DNA of 64,000 nt from Istiophorus platypterus (GCA_016859345.1 CM029121.1:4782029-4846028), one strand, 5' to 3'; positions 1 to 14,040 are shown, numbered from the stretch's first letter. Numbers and translations: made by a program. Notes: generated by a model not told the origin, from the letters alone.

Positions 1-121
1 TACTATTTTCCAACTCCTCTTTCCTTTCATACCTTTCTTTATTCTCCTCCAGCCCCTGAAGCCCTCCAGTTCAATCCCTCCTCTACCCTCCTCCCTTCCA
101 AATCCCCTCTTTGTTTCAAAC

Positions 122-2260
122 ATGGACTCCTCTGGAGAGACAGTCCCGGCCCTGGATGGACATCTCGACCCCAAGTGCAGCCCCGGTCGCTCCGATCTCA
201 GCGGACTGTACCATCTGGGTCGAACGTTGGGAAGGGGCCACTTTGCGGTGGTTAAACTGGCTCGTAACATCAACACCGGCCAACTGGTGGCTGTCAAGAT
301 GATTGACAAGACAAAACTTGATGTTATGGCAACAAGCCATCTCTTACAGGAAGTGAGGTACAGAATAAAATTATTCTGAAAGAAAGAGATTGAGAAGAAA
401 AGATATAGATCAAAAAAATGTTGAAAAAGAAGAGATAGAGCCCTTTGTGATCCGTTTGAAACATTCTTAGCCAAAATCAGAACCAAAAGAATGCTTCTGT
501 CTAAATTTCATGGTGGCCTGAAGGGAAGCATCCTTCAAACCATATTCATTCAAAATTCTGTTGAAATTTTATATTCTTCCTTCCCTGGATTACTCTGAAT
601 ACCTCAACATCATTGCTAATTATTTCCAGGTGTATGAGGCTGGTGCAGCATCCCAATGTGGTTCGCCTCTATGAAGTCATCGACACACCCACCACCCTCT
701 ACCTGATCATGGAGCTGGCTGAGGGGGGCGACCTCTATGACTACATCCTCCGCCACGAAGGAGGAGTTGCTGAGGGCACCGCCAAGCGTCATTTCGCCCA
801 GATAGTGCGCGCTGTGGCGTACTGCCACCAGCTCCACGTGGTACACCGGGACTTGAAGCCTGAGAATGTGGTATTCTTTCCCCAGCAGGGGGCAGTGAAG
901 CTGACAGACTTCGGGTTCAGCAACTTATTCCAACCTGGGACAATGTTGGCAACCAGCTGTGGGTCGCTGGCGTACTCAGCTCCCGAGATTCTGCTGGGAG
1001 AAGAGTATGATGCTCCAGCTGTCGGTGAGAAACGGGAAAAACTGTGTTGTTGTTTTTGTTTTCTGCTTTTTGCATCTAAGCATGCTTTTACTTGTGTGAA
1101 AGTGTTGGACTAGATCTAAACCTGGGGTCAGGAATGCCACATTGAGTCGCTAGATCCTTAACAGAATAGGAAGATAGAAAACATGTAGTTGTGATACATC
1201 AAATAATATTTCTTTTAAAGTTTCCCCTCAACATAGCTTATTATGAGTATGATGAATGATGCATACTGGTAACAATCGCAAGAACAATGCAACTGGTGAT
1301 GAGGGATCACAAGTAGATATCTCTCAGTTTGAAGGGTCACAGGCTGAAAATCCTGGAAACCAGTGACCTAGATAAGCAAGTATGCGTAGGCTTTTAGTTA
1401 CACTGCTGATGCTGTCATAACGGCTTACATACATTCAAATCATACCCACAGGCTATATGCAACAACCAAGTCATTCTGTTAAGAGATCAGCATTTGAAAT
1501 GTTGCTGTCGAGGGTACGGATCAAAATCTTTCTAAATCTAAATCCTTACCATTAAGTGATAAAATCCTCTCCTGCTCAACTGATTTAATTCCGTTTTTTT
1601 CCTCTGTGGACAGAGCAATCTTACCTCAGAGTCAGTTTAGTAGTAGTTCTGGAGCTTTCTATCTTATGCTACAATCTTCATCAGAATCCATATCGGAGCT
1701 TGCCCGGTTGTCATGGAATTGTAGCTGCTGATATAGATGTTGACCTATTGTCCATGTTGGGTTTCAGAGTTCATTCTTGACCATAGCAGAAGATGTTGAC
1801 AAATTACTCTCACCATTTAGTGGTTTATCTTGAGCATCCCAAACAATCATCAGAGAAAGTAAGATAAAGCGACATTGTTTTGTCAACTGCTGTTTCAATG
1901 GCAAAAAGTATTTTTGAAACAAAATTGTCTGATCATGTCTGGCACAGCTACAACAAACTAACTTGACAGATAGTCCACATACCACATCCAGGTGGAAGGT
2001 TTTATTGTTTGTGATTGTACCTGTTTACATGAGCCTTTGTGAATGTGTGTGTGTGTGTGTGTGTGTGTGTCTGTGTCTATGTGTCTGTGTGTATGTCCAT
2101 AAAGGATTAGTGTGTGTATCTGGGTCAGTCTGTGCAAGCCAGCCAGTCATGAGCCAACTGGGCACGTTCTGCAGTGGAACCAAACACTGCAGCTCACCAC
2201 TGGGCTCTTACACTGCATAGCAAGCTTTTGTATGTGTGTGCACATGCGTGTGTGTGTGTA

Positions 2261-2291
<31 letters not shown>

Positions 2292-5200
2292 AAGAAAGGG
2301 AGAGGAAGACAAGAAGGCAAAGATAGATAGCAGAACGAGAAATAACCATGCATCACTGTTTATCCACGTAGAGAGGTTGGTCTGTAGTGCGAGGAATTAT
2401 CTGACGTTAGAGGTGAGTCAGGCAGATAAACTGTGGGATTTGACATTATAGAAACAGAAGGAAAAATGAGGGATTTGGTCTCATGTCAGCGGGGGGGGAA
2501 ACACAGCATGTCCGTTTCAGGGAGGTCGGTTGTCTTATCTGCTAAACTAGACCAGGCTGGATTTTGGCAGGGTTTGGGCGCTATTTATTCTGGTGACTAC
2601 AGATGCATCTGTGCTGAATACAAATGCATCAAGGCTGCGATTAGTGGCTGGTCTGGTGGAAGGACATCTACAGCATTAGTTTTGGTTTAAAGGAAACTCT
2701 GCATATCACTGGAAATGGAATGGGTCAAAACCAGTGAAAGTATAGTTTAATTTGAGGTAATATATTTTCTTTTTTTTTCACGTTACCTCACCATTTCTGC
2801 ATTTCTCACATGCATCAATAACTTCAACATGAGTTATGAGTTGCATTAGTTCTTTTTTTTTCATGTTAGTTCCTGTTTGTAAAAGTGTCAACATGAGGGT
2901 TGTCCATTTAAACCACACAAAGTGTGTGTTATTTTTACCACCTCCAAGACTTTTTTTCTCAAGACTCAAGTGCTCTTTTCTGTTCTATTCTAACATGACT
3001 CAGCCTATTGATATCATGATTATGTCATCACTTTGATAGCAATGTACAATTCCATCACCCATACATACCCATAAATATACACGTGTGTACATGTGTGTAA
3101 TAATCCTGAGCTGCAAAGAGGAAGAGATGTCCCTTAGTGATCTCAGCTTAGTAGGGTGACTCATAAACTCGTTTCTACACACTCACACACACACATAGAT
3201 GCTCTGTGTGTATCTTTGCTGCAGTTTTTCTGTCTCATATAAACAAACTGCTGTTTAATTCACTGTGGTTCCAAGGATCGGCCATGACATTAGCCAATTA
3301 CTGGTTTTAATTTTTAATATATAGGTGAGAAATGAAAGGAAAAACCAACATAAATTGTCTTAGTGTGATGTTCAGCATCCGTGAGCCACAACAACAACTT
3401 CAATGTGCCTGGAGAATAATGTGAATCATGTGATGTGGCCTTCACAGTCACCAGATCTCAACCCAGCTGATCACCATTGGGAGATTCTGGACCAATGTGT
3501 TAGACAGGCCTCTCCACCACCCTATTCAGAACTTCTTATGAGTGAATATCTTTTGGAAGAATGGTGTTCATCGAATCAGAAGAGCTCCAGAGACTGGTAG
3601 AGTCTATGCCAAGGCGCCCCAAAATTGTTTGGGTGGCTTGTGTTGGCGGAAGACCTTACTGTGTCACACTATGTAGTCTGTATATCAAACATTAGATCCA
3701 GTAACAGATTTTAATGTTGCGGCTGTTTAGTGTAGTGTATGTGTGCTCTGTTTGAGGACCTGGCTTTTGTGTGTGTATGTATGTGTGTGTGTGAGTGTGA
3801 TGATAGTCATATGATGTGGAGGAGAGGAAGGTCCACGGGGCCTCTTGCCTCTGACAAAGATAAACAATGCCTATTATAACATAATATCTGCCCATTACTG
3901 TGTGCACGTTAGTGTGTAAAGTTTTTGAGTGTTCTTATAAGGCTTAACATTAGTTTCACAAACAAGAAAATGACTTTAAGTCAGTGGAAGGTCATCACTA
4001 CACCTGCAGTTCATGCTAGATTTCTAATGGTTAATGTGTGTGTTGTCCCTTTCCTGCCAAAAGTATCATTCTTTTCTGATACGAACTCAACATTTTGCAG
4101 AAAGAGAACTTGGTCAACCCGGTTTGTCATAGACTAAGGAGAAGACCAATTATAGTCTATCATTGCATGTGGATGGAATCTGCCTGACATAAATTCTAAT
4201 TATGACAATGATTGGTAAGTAAGGACAGAGAAGCCGGTCTCAGCAACAAGTTATGTAAAATGTCAGATAAGAAGGGGGAAGGCCTCAATTTGTGGACTGT
4301 GTTCTGTGCAGGAGGAAGTCATTCATTTGACAGATACTATAAGTCTGTCTGGGCTTCAGGTTCACACTTATTTTTACAATATGAGCATTGTATGTGGTTG
4401 TGACATGTGGTTGTAATAGAAAGACTCACCCTAAAGCCCACTGACTTTGTTAAGAAAAGCAGCAAATTGTAATGTACATTGGAAATCTGGGACTCCTTTT
4501 TAGTTGTTTGGTTGGGCAATGGACTTATTTGCTTGGATAACTGAGCCAAGCAGATAAAGTAACATCAGTTTTATATAATTTTTAATGCAGGAACAAAAAA
4601 AGGATCTTATTTGAGAATAATCTGCTTTCTAAAACTCCAAAACAATGAAGGGTGTCTTGGTTTAAGTCACATTCTTTAAAAAAAAACATTGACATGATCT
4701 ATGATTCCAGCACAATGATTAGGTAGGAGGTCAAGTTGAGTTAGAGTTGTCTGATGTGCTGTCCAGTATCCACAAAGTGAGATGTGTTGAACCACAGCAA
4801 AAAGTTTCCTTTAGTATAATGACTTTCCTCACCGCCTCTTTGGCTGGCCGCCACATCATATCCACCATTCTCTTCTTCTGCTACCGGGTGGATGGATTGC
4901 TTGTTTACCAGCTTGGAGCAGAACATTGAAAGCCCCTCCATAAACATCCCATTTTAGATCAAGGAATAGCATCATAACCCGAGATGTTTTCCAGACAAAA
5001 CCCCTTTGTCAGTGTTTTCATACCAACCTGAAGGCTGGAGGACTGTTTATATAAACAAAAACTTTTCCAAAGCTGTAAAAGCCCAGATGTAGCATAACAC
5101 CACAAGGCGTTCTGGAAATTAAAATAGTGCAAAAAGAACAAGATCTCTCTTAGCAACGCATCACTTTGGGAGAATACTTGCACAACACTGATTATAAATG

Positions 5201-8200
5201 AGTTCTTTGTGCACAGCATGTCCTGATGCGTGAAGGTTTCTTAAGATGATTAAGAGGACATAAAATTGTCCATTTCGCTGATTCTGCTCCAAATAATTGC
5301 TATTTTACAAACTCTTTACTGCTTTGTTGAAACACATGTTAATTAGTTTTGTTTATTAGCTTTCATATATTTTCTTCTTTGTGGCACTTTCAGACAAAAA
5401 TACAACCACAAAAGAAGAGACATCCCAATTTAGACAGACCTTTAACAGCAAAGTGTTCCAAAGCAGCGCCATCGTCAATTAGGAATTAAGTACAAAAAAT
5501 GCAAGTAACACACCCTTCATCTCTTCAAGATTTGTTTGACAGCGCAATGCTGGAAGGTGTAAAGGATTTCTTTGCATGGGAAGTCAGCAAAGGCAATACC
5601 CAATACTTCCATATTAATGGTAACAACTTGAATTCAGTTGCACTCGTATATTCAGTTCAGTGCTGATTTTCAAATTGTTGTTTCACCAACTTTACACATG
5701 AGGATGAATTTATTTCTCATGGTTAGTATTACTTAGTTTGTGAAAACACTCAAACAGCTTGTGAATGCAAACAAAAAAGATGACTCTGAGGTCATCAGAA
5801 TTATCTCTTGGACTGGGACACTTCAAAATTCTTAATGTAGTACTTGCATCACTAACTTAGGCACAGAGTTGACATGGGCATTTTCAAGGCAGAGAGTGTC
5901 TAACGAAAGGCTCTATCAGACTGCATCATGTAAAATGTAAGATCCAGTGCTTCTGGTGCTAAATTCACACCTAGGATTCATATTCAGGATATCTTGCCCA
6001 CTGCTGAATAAATGTGGCCTGTTTTGTTTTGTTTTTTGTTTTTTAGATCAGTTCCTATAAATCTGTCCCCCAACTTGTGAAGTACCCCTTTAATTCTGAA
6101 AAAAATCTCTCTTATAAAATTATAAATGCTACTTTAAGAAAAGACATGTAACACGTCTTACATGATCAATTAATGTTTCGCTGATTCCCAAAAAACAATG
6201 CAGCGTTAAGCATATTGGAATGTGATTTCCACCTGATGTACCCTAAAGTCACCAGAAGGTGACTAAACAAGGTCATAAAATAGTGACTATGATGCCTAGA
6301 TCAGTTACAAAATGGCCGTGAACTTCACAGCTTTATCAGGATCTTTATATCAGAGTTAAATGATAATCATTTAAGAATAATGACATTTGTCAAGAAAATG
6401 ACAAAAATGGCTTCATAATTAGTCCAGTTAATGCAGTATATTATATAATTTATCACTGAGTCACCCTACTGAATGCACCATTTAATAAGTTAAAGCCATG
6501 TAATGGATATTCTGGTTCCGTCCTCCAAATGTGGGCAAAGAAGGGCTTCATGTTTTGTCTGAACTCGGAGGACCTCTGGAACGTGGCCACGTTGCTGAAC
6601 TTTTATGACGTATTTGGTCTTGAAATATGCATTTCAAAAGTAGCCCCTAAACATGGTCACAGACCCAGATCATTCACTCTGCTTTTCTTGGCATTGCTGC
6701 TGAACTCTGCCCACGCTCCTATATCTCATCACTTTCATAGATAAATTCTTTTCAAATTTAGATTTAGCCTATCTACTTCTAGTTTATATATACTGTGTGC
6801 GTGTGTTTGTGTGCTGATGTTTGTACTGTCAGCAGAACACTAATGCTTGGTGAGAATATGTGATATTCCCCAGTGAGCAGAGAAAAGCACACTCCCAGCA
6901 GTCAGTGGCTTCTCCTCCCTGTTGCATAACACTCTCTAGACTGAAATGAGCGTGCCCGAGAGCGTGCTTGTGAGTTTCCATTGTATGGCAAGGACTGAGG
7001 GCTGTTGTTCGGACCATCATGAGTACAGTGTGGAACAATAGCAGAACTTTTATCACACACATGACTGGTACGTTTGAGAATCTCTAGACAGATGTGGATC
7101 TGAATGAACTATAGTGTTTGGACTTTTAATTATATTTTAAGACACAATATCCTTAGCAGGTATCTGATCTGCTTAGGATAATATGATGAAAAAGTTTATT
7201 TCCAAAGTTAGGTGTTTAACAGCAACGTCCATCACTTTTTCTAGTATTTGGTGAAATGACTGTATAATATTGCTCGTTAATCTAACACTAGTGTTATGAA
7301 GATACAGATTACCCAGATCTCTGCCATGCAGTGATGATCTATGGAATTTACTGTATTATTTTAATGTTAATTTGAAATAGTCTGAACTTATTGCTGTGCA
7401 AGCAATGATGCAGCATCTAATGGCAAAAATTGCAAGAATTTCACTTTGTTTGGCAGTCTGGGATAAAACATGTCCAAATTATTAGTTAAACTCCCAATTG
7501 GCTGACAAATGAGAATCTACAGCCACATTAGCTGTTCAGTGAGGTTGTACTCAGGCCAAGTGTTACTTTGAGATACACTGATTAGCCACAACATTAAAAC
7601 AGGCTTTAATGTTTTAGCTAAATGGTGTAAATGCTAACAATATGATGTTAAACAAGTAGGATGTTTTCCATGGTTATCATATTAGTTTAGCATGTTAGCT
7701 TGCTAACATTTGCATTACATTAACATTAGCATAAACCACAGCTGAGGCTGATGGGATCGCATTTCTGGTACAGGTTCTTAGAAATAAACCAAAATATTAG
7801 ACCAAGTGGAAAATTTGACCTAACGAGATCAGGGATCACCATAATTATTAGGATTCATCCTCAGGAGATCATGAGTGTCTGTGCAAATATTTGGGGTAAT
7901 TCATCTGGTAGATTTTGAGATATTTCACCGTGTTAAGTTGAAACTTTGACATGCTGGTTGTACTAGAGGAAAAGTCAGTACAAACTTTGATATCAATCTG
8001 TTCAATAGTTGTTTAGATATTTTAGTCTGCACCAAAGTGATTAACTGACCTCCTGTCTGAATGCCATGAATGGAGCCACGGCACTCGCATGAAAGAATGC
8101 TGTCACTCATTTATGGTTAACTAAACATCATACTTAAGTACATAGTTAAAATAAAGACATGCAGACGCTCCAACGGTATATAGAAAATATAAGATCCCTA

Positions 8201-11200
8201 TTGTTTCTCTTCTTCTAATCTGACCTGAGTACGACAGAGCAGTGACCAGAGGAGAACACAAAGATTTGTGAAGAAACCTAAAAAATACCAGCTTGACAGG
8301 TAAAGTGAGTTAAAGTTGAAATGTAGTAATAAGTCAATCAAGCAACATGTTTTTGTAAAGATTAATGAGCTACTGTGTTCTAATCACTTTTTGAACATGG
8401 AGGGCAGTGCTCACTGTTAAGTCCAAAATGACAAAACTGATCGTGGGTAAGCAATCGATCATTAATACAGAAAAAAGTGGAAAAAGAACAAGGTCAAAGT
8501 CTGACCTCTGAAACAAAAGTTATATAAGCAGAGGCAGCATTTTATTATATATATGATCTATATTGCTAATGTTATATCAGGGTTAACAAACGATGCAAAC
8601 AGAGCATGCAGTTTTCCTCGTTCTAATGTTTGGGAGAAACACAAGGACAGACAGAAAAAGCAAAGCAAGATTATTCTCAGAATAGCACAACACCACAACA
8701 AGCCCTCTGTTAGTTATGGCCCTCAGCCCTCAGCTCCCTCTTCTCTGCATGTGTGTGTGTTTCCTATTCTTGTCTGTTCTGAGTTCACATGGACCTCTCA
8801 GTCTGCCTGCATGAGTACGAGAGAGGAGGGTGGAGGAAAGGGGAAGGAAAGGGAGGAGACAGGAAAAGAACACACTGTCAGCACTGTCGGTCAGCACCAG
8901 GAAGCCTCTGTGTGCGTGTGCCTGCCTGTGTGTGTATGTGTTTGTGTGTGTGTGTGTGTGTGTGAGAGAGAAAGAGATAGAGAGAGAAAATGTGCACCAA
9001 GACCAGCCATCTACAGCATAGACTTCACACTTTATACATTCAGCCCGACCTCTCACCTCTAGGCAAGAGAAATAAGTGTTTTCCTATCGGGATCAATAAG
9101 TAATGCTGGGATTTGGACCTTGATCCAGACCTATGTAGATTTACAGGACAGAATCTGATTTTCACTTCAGCTGTAGACTGCTCGCAGAAAATAACTGCTG
9201 GAAAGTTTTTGAAAATTTTATAAATATCCCTCATAAACCATGAAGCTCACAGCGTTCTAAATATGATCATTGATTGTATGCTATTTTAAGGCCTGAGACG
9301 ATTTGCTATTTAAGGCAAATTTTTATGCGTATCTGTGTGTGCGTTTGTTCCAGATATCTGGTCTCTGGGGGTGATCCTGTACATGTTGGTGTGTGGAGTC
9401 CCTCCCTTTCAGGAAACCAATGACAGCGAGACTCTTGTCATGATACTGGACTGTCGCTACTCTGTCCCTGAACATGTCTCAGAAAACTGCAAAGAGTGAG
9501 TACAGGGAAATATCCATACATATTGCGCAACAAACTAGGGTTATACCGAGACGAAGGTTATTGTCTGACCACAGCTTTAGAGAAAAGTTGTCAGTAAAAT
9601 GCAAAGTAACGTCATTGTCTTTGAACGTTTCATTTCTCATTGTAAAATTATTCTTCATTTAAAGGCTTACTCTCTGTCAGAGATTTTCCACTGCTGAATA
9701 GATTTGGTGGTTCACCGTGTTTTAAGGAGCCATTGACTATAAAACCGTCTCATTAATATTCATTTCAGTTGATGACCTCAAATGATTTTCCAGCCTTCTG
9801 GCTTATTATAGGATAGAATATATATACACCCAGGATTGTGAAATTTGTGGTTTAAAAATATTGAAATATGCCAAATTGGTTAGCAGGGTAGAAATTGTAC
9901 CATAAAAGAAACAAAAGTACAGGTTGCTTGTGTAAAACAACAACAGTATCTGCGTGCTGTTCTTCCTCTGAATGCTGACTGAATGAACGCCTTTATAAAC
10001 GTTCAGCTTCTATTCAACCGAGGTTAGAAGGAAACAGGCATAAATACCCTCAAGTGGTTTGTCAGATTATCTGCCGCCGTAAACACATCCCACAACATCT
10101 GACCCAGCCCTTGTCATATTGCTTAGCCCTCGGTCACATGACAGTGGACAATTTCAGAGAACGAGCAGAACAGAACAGAACAACCTCATGGACATTAGAA
10201 ACTCTTACAGGTGTCAAGCGGTTTCAGTAACATTCATTGTTGAGGTGTGTTTAGATTGTCTAGATCAGCTCTAAATCAGGGAATTCTCTGTGTCAAATCT
10301 GTTTCTGTAATAGCTGATCCGAAAAATGTGATGCAAGCAAACAGCACTTTTTACCATTTCCTCTTTATAAAACAATGAATCCCTCTCCTTTCTCCACATC
10401 AGTCTGATCTCCAGGATGCTCCAGAGGGATCCATCTCGCCGTGCCTCACTTGAGGAGATTGAGGCTCATGACTGGCTGCAAGGGTTGGATAACACACTTC
10501 TCAGCCCAGAGGCCCCACCACACTGGCTCTCAGGGGCCATCTCTCCCAGCTCTCCGCGCTCAGGAGTGCCTGAGTGCGGGGACCTGCTTGCTGCAAGGCC
10601 CCCACCACAGCAGGTTTTCCCTGGGCCCTGGCAGCCCAGTCTCAGCTTAACCCTCCGTCCACCACCAGCTGAGGAGCCTCCGATTACCAAGAACTTGCCT
10701 GCATTACAGCAGATCTGTGAGGAAGAGGAGGAGGAGGAAGCGGAGGGGGAGGAAGAGGAGGGCAGTTTGGTAGAGGGAGAAAGTTTGGTATCACTTTCAG
10801 TTGCAGACCCAGAGAAAGATGCTGAGGAGAAGCCCGATGAGGCAGATGATCAAGTCTGCAGAACAGAGGAAGAAGGAGTGGGATCATTGGATATACTGGA
10901 GGAGGAGGAGGAGGCAGCAGAGGACAAAACAGAGATAGAGATGGAAATAAAGAACAAAGACAGTGGGTGTGTGATTTCAGACCAACCCGTCAGTCATGGA
11001 GACAAGCCAGTCAGTCAGACGCCTGAGGTCCCGCCATCGACTCGGCCTGGTTTGGGTGTCCCATGTTGTCAGGGGCAGCCAGACCTCTCAACTACAGAGG
11101 ATGGAAAGGAGGAGGAGACCGAACAGAACAACAACACCAACAAAACCCTTCCCTCCATCCCTGCATCCTCTGCCAGACTCAGCCTCAACTGTAGAGAGGC

Positions 11201-11474
11201 ACCAAAGACAGAAAGAGAAGGAGAACAAGAAGAGAAAACAGAGGAAGGGGCAAGAGATGACCACTTGACAGACAGATCGCAACCCCACAATGCACTTGGG
11301 ACCCGGGATGAGGCCTCTCCCAGGGTGGAGCAAGGGAAACGACACAGCATAAAGCTGCGTGAGAGACTGTTTCAGTTCCCTCTGTGCGAAAAAGCTCTGG
11401 CCTTTAACATACCGACACACAACAAGCCCAAGATCCTCCCGCTGGCTCAGTACAACTGCTGCCATGTGCTATAA
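122..11474 (+). CDS. snrk: SNRK-type serine/threonine kinase (SNF-related kinase), 4 coding exons, no UBA domain
   Basis: Coding exons are 122-357, 630-1024, 9354-9495 and 10403-11474. All junctions are GT-AG and in phase, giving 614 aa. The kinase domain spans about residues 30-283. It has the glycine-rich loop GRGHFAVV, Lys59 in VAVK, Glu77 in helix C, HRDLKPEN (Asp153), DFG (Asp172), and Thr187 in LATSCGS, the position phosphorylated by LKB1 in AMPK-related kinases. The catalytic core closely resembles vertebrate SNRK, and the C-terminus (FPLCEKA near residue 580, ending CCHVL) matches the SNRK tail. Mammalian SNRK (about 765 aa) has a UBA region right after the kinase. Here exon 4 runs without a break from the kinase end into a Pro-rich stretch, then Glu-rich runs (about 364-378 and 424-430). 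ATG122 is preceded by a pyrimidine tract and AG at 51-52, so the 5'UTR exon starts at 53 and earlier exons lie outside the window. This may be one of two teleost SNRK paralogues; a or b cannot be assigned. Confidence 0.9.
3390..3665 (+). mobile_element. Tc1/mariner-type transposase fragment (3' part, decayed)
   Basis: The translation contains WPSQSPDLNPADHHWEILD, the signature around the third catalytic acidic residue of Tc1-like transposases, followed by the usual tail (LLMSEYLLEEWCSS). Typically this motif reads DLNPIEHLWEIL; here the second acidic residue of the motif is replaced. No N-terminal half, inverted repeats or intact frame is visible, so this is a dead fragment inside the SNRK intron. 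Confidence 0.8.
7575..8070. repeat. Teleost-type interspersed repeat, degenerate
   Basis: It begins with ACTGATTAGCCACAACATTA, which resembles the terminal sequence of fish Tc1-type elements. It continues with short words I recognise from teleost repeats, such as GCATGTTAGCTTGCTAACAT, GGATTCATCCTCAGGAGATC and CAATAGTTGTTTAGATATTT. No coding sequence. The family name cannot be given without a repeat library. Confidence 0.5.
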
Positions 11475-13345
11475 GTGAAACCAGCCTGGGTGCTATCTGT
11501 GAGGTGCTGCTCCATCACTTGGGACATTCAGGCTGTTAAGCATCCGACAGGTGGCTGACTAGTGAGCACAAACCCTGTGAAGTGGCAAACCACTGAGCCC
11601 CCAGCAGAGCCTTTCTGCTGCAGAGACCTTTAGGCATGAGAGCAAAGGCCCTCAGCGTGCAGACACCAAGTGTACAGAATGGGACGTGTATAGCTTCATA
11701 CATACTAACTCTCGGTTTATAGCGTTGCGTCCATGTAATCAACATTGTGTTAAGCTAGAGTTGATGTACAGCACACTAGTCAGACTTAGTAGAACCTCAT
11801 CCATTTGCTGCTGTGTACAGGAGCAAGCATAGAATTGCAATGAGTAGACTGTGTCCTTTCTGTAGCTTGTAAACAATACTGAACCTACCTGTACAAGAAA
11901 GAGGGAGACTGAAAAAAGAAGACAGCAAGAGATGGACATAGTGACTGCAGCGGTTTTATTGAATAAGCTATAGTCTGTTTTGTTTGTTCAAAATGTGCCT
12001 ACAACGATATAATGGGTTTCATACTTTATGTGGCCACTGTACCATTTTGGTTCTGACTGAGCTCTAAAGGTCAGAATGTTGGAGCACGTGCACTCAGTAG
12101 ATCCATGATTTCATATTTTATAATGTAGAAATTAGAATAAAATTTGACCAACTTCTGCTACAGAGTAGCACTTGTTTCCTCTTCCCTTGCGAAAGCTGCT
12201 TCTCACACTGGTTTAAAAGCTCTTAATATAAGCTTAATATAAAGAAAGACTGAGACTGTTACGATAAGACATGATATATTTGATATATGATATATGATAT
12301 GATATGATATGATATGATATGCCATGCCTTGCCTAAGACTGAGGTGAAGATATCATTTTCTGTTCTCTTCATCCTAAACTCTGACATAATACCTTGTCCT
12401 AACATACTGAATGACACTGTTTATAGGATTGTTGATCATTAATTGAGATGCAGGTCTTCTATGGTATTTGAAGCTATTCTTTTTAAATATACTTAACATT
12501 TGAATTATATTTGATCATAACAGTTTTATTTCTGATGTGCAGATATTAGGTTCCTTGTATTTTTTTTATGTGGCAAAGATATTAATTCTCTGAAAAGATG
12601 TGTGACATTGTGCATGTTATTACTGTTATTTACCACAATATACCTCCATGTGTCTTGGATCTGACCGGACATTGTTCTTGTGTAACTGTACCTTGAGGTA
12701 ACCCACTGATGAATTGCACACAGTAAAACTATTGTAGCTGGTAGCTTTCTACAAGCAGTATCCTGGGATCAACGGATAGATTTGTTGGTCATTTGAACCA
12801 AATAAGATTGACATGTTGTGTAGGTGATGAGTCCCTCCGCATGGTATTATTTCACCACACATTATAATGCCTCTGTGTGTTCCTATAGTTTCACAATCAT
12901 ACTGCATTTTCTTCTTATGAACCTCAGACATGAAGTGTAAGAAACAACATGGAGGTTTTGTAGAGTAAAGGAAGGCCAAAGCTGTACAATAAGCTACATC
13001 TGCCTCTTATAGTTCCATAAACAGAGCTTATTCCTGTCAGTCACTGCAGCTCCACGGGTACAACAAATTGGATTTTTAACTTGTGACCTGTGATCAGACA
13101 ATCCTTGCCTGTAGAAGGAGTGGATGTCATGTGAAATCTGATTAACTAGTCCTATTTCATCAGCTATGAAAGCATAAAATCTTTGCAGAAGAAGGATGAA
13201 ATCCCATTATTTGTTCCTGTGTATTTGCAGCCTGTCTGTCCTCTTGTGTGTCTACTGGCCTGTATTATAACTTGGACCACGTCTCTATGGAGCCATGAAC
13301 TTATTTTTCTGTATTTATTTATTAAAATGGGTTAAATCAACAAGA
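11475..13345 (+). other. snrk: Probable 3'UTR of the SNRK-like gene with two poly(A) signals
   Basis: No coding potential follows the stop at 11474. A proximal AATAAA lies at 12136-12141. A distal ATTAAA at 13321-13326 is followed within about 20 nt by a GT-rich stretch (GATGGATGTGTGTAGTGTG), which is what a cleavage site looks like. A (GATAT)n run lies inside the UTR. The UTR extent is inferred. Confidence 0.55.
12281..12320. repeat. (GATAT)n short tandem repeat
   Basis: About five uninterrupted GATAT units follow a looser GATATAT stretch, inside the presumed 3'UTR of the SNRK-like gene. Confidence 0.85.
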
Positions 13346-13599
13346 TGGATGTGTGTAGTGTGTTAATTTCACAGACATATAAATATACCTGTCATGACAG
13401 GGTTTTATGCTACTTTATACATCTATTCCACCAAACTTGAGAAGAAATGTTACTATTGATATTACTCCATCTCATTGTTCTTTACTTCTCAGGTAAAGAT
13501 CTAAACATATGATATCTTTATAAAGCACAATGTAGAGAGAAGTGTAAGAGAGCAACGTGTTTAAAACTAAATTCCCAGCACAGTTTGAGGCAGAGAACT

Positions 13600-14040
13600 G
13601 TAATAATACTGTACTTTAATAGTGATGTAAAATGAATCCAGACTCTTCACCCGAGTAAAAGTTGCAATACCACACTGTAAAATACTCAATCCGATGTAAA
13701 AGTCTTACATTCAAAATCCTACGTAAAGATACAGAGGGATTTTCAGCAAAACATACTTCATCAATAGCTCATGTCAGTATCATATTAATATGTATACTCT
13801 ATTAGTGTAATATCATTGAAAATGCATCAACATTAAAAGAGCATGTGAATGTTGTAGGACTGATATACTGTAAAACACCGAATGGTTTCATGAGTAACAA
13901 TATGTCATATTTCATAAATTCATCATACTGTATGTTGTTTATACAAGATCTTAACCTGTAAAGCATAGGGCTGTAGCTAACAGTTATTTTCATTATCATT
14001 TAATCTGCCTATGGTTTTCTCAAATCTGTCTGCTGTATGA
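13600..14040. repeat. Composite interspersed repeat (AGTAAAAGT-type module plus GGGCTGTAGCTAAC-type module)
   Basis: The first part (about 13600-13750) has short words such as GAGTAAAAGTTGCAATACCA and AAAGTCTTACATTCAAAATC, common in fish non-autonomous repeats. The second part (13965-14030, GGGCTGTAGCTAACAGTTAT then TTTCATTATCATTTAATCTG) resembles the end of another teleost repeat. A second locus with both modules in the same order is at 43410-44005. Confidence 0.5.

Larger units (their letters stand above)
1025..9353 (+). other. Intron 2 of the SNRK-like gene (8.3 kb)
   Basis: The intron separates kinase exons 2 and 3, with donor GTGAGA at 1025 and acceptor TTGTTCCAG ending at 9353. It holds GT microsatellites (about 2045-2070, 2246-2280, 8942-8964), a Tc1-type transposase fragment (3403-3665) and a degenerate interspersed repeat (7575-8070). 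I see no other gene in it. Confidence 0.85.

Noticed and set aside
8553..9062. A 169-residue open frame in the SNRK intron
   Set aside because: Includes a GT microsatellite translated as Val-Cys repeats, no start context or splice support, no similarity recognised.
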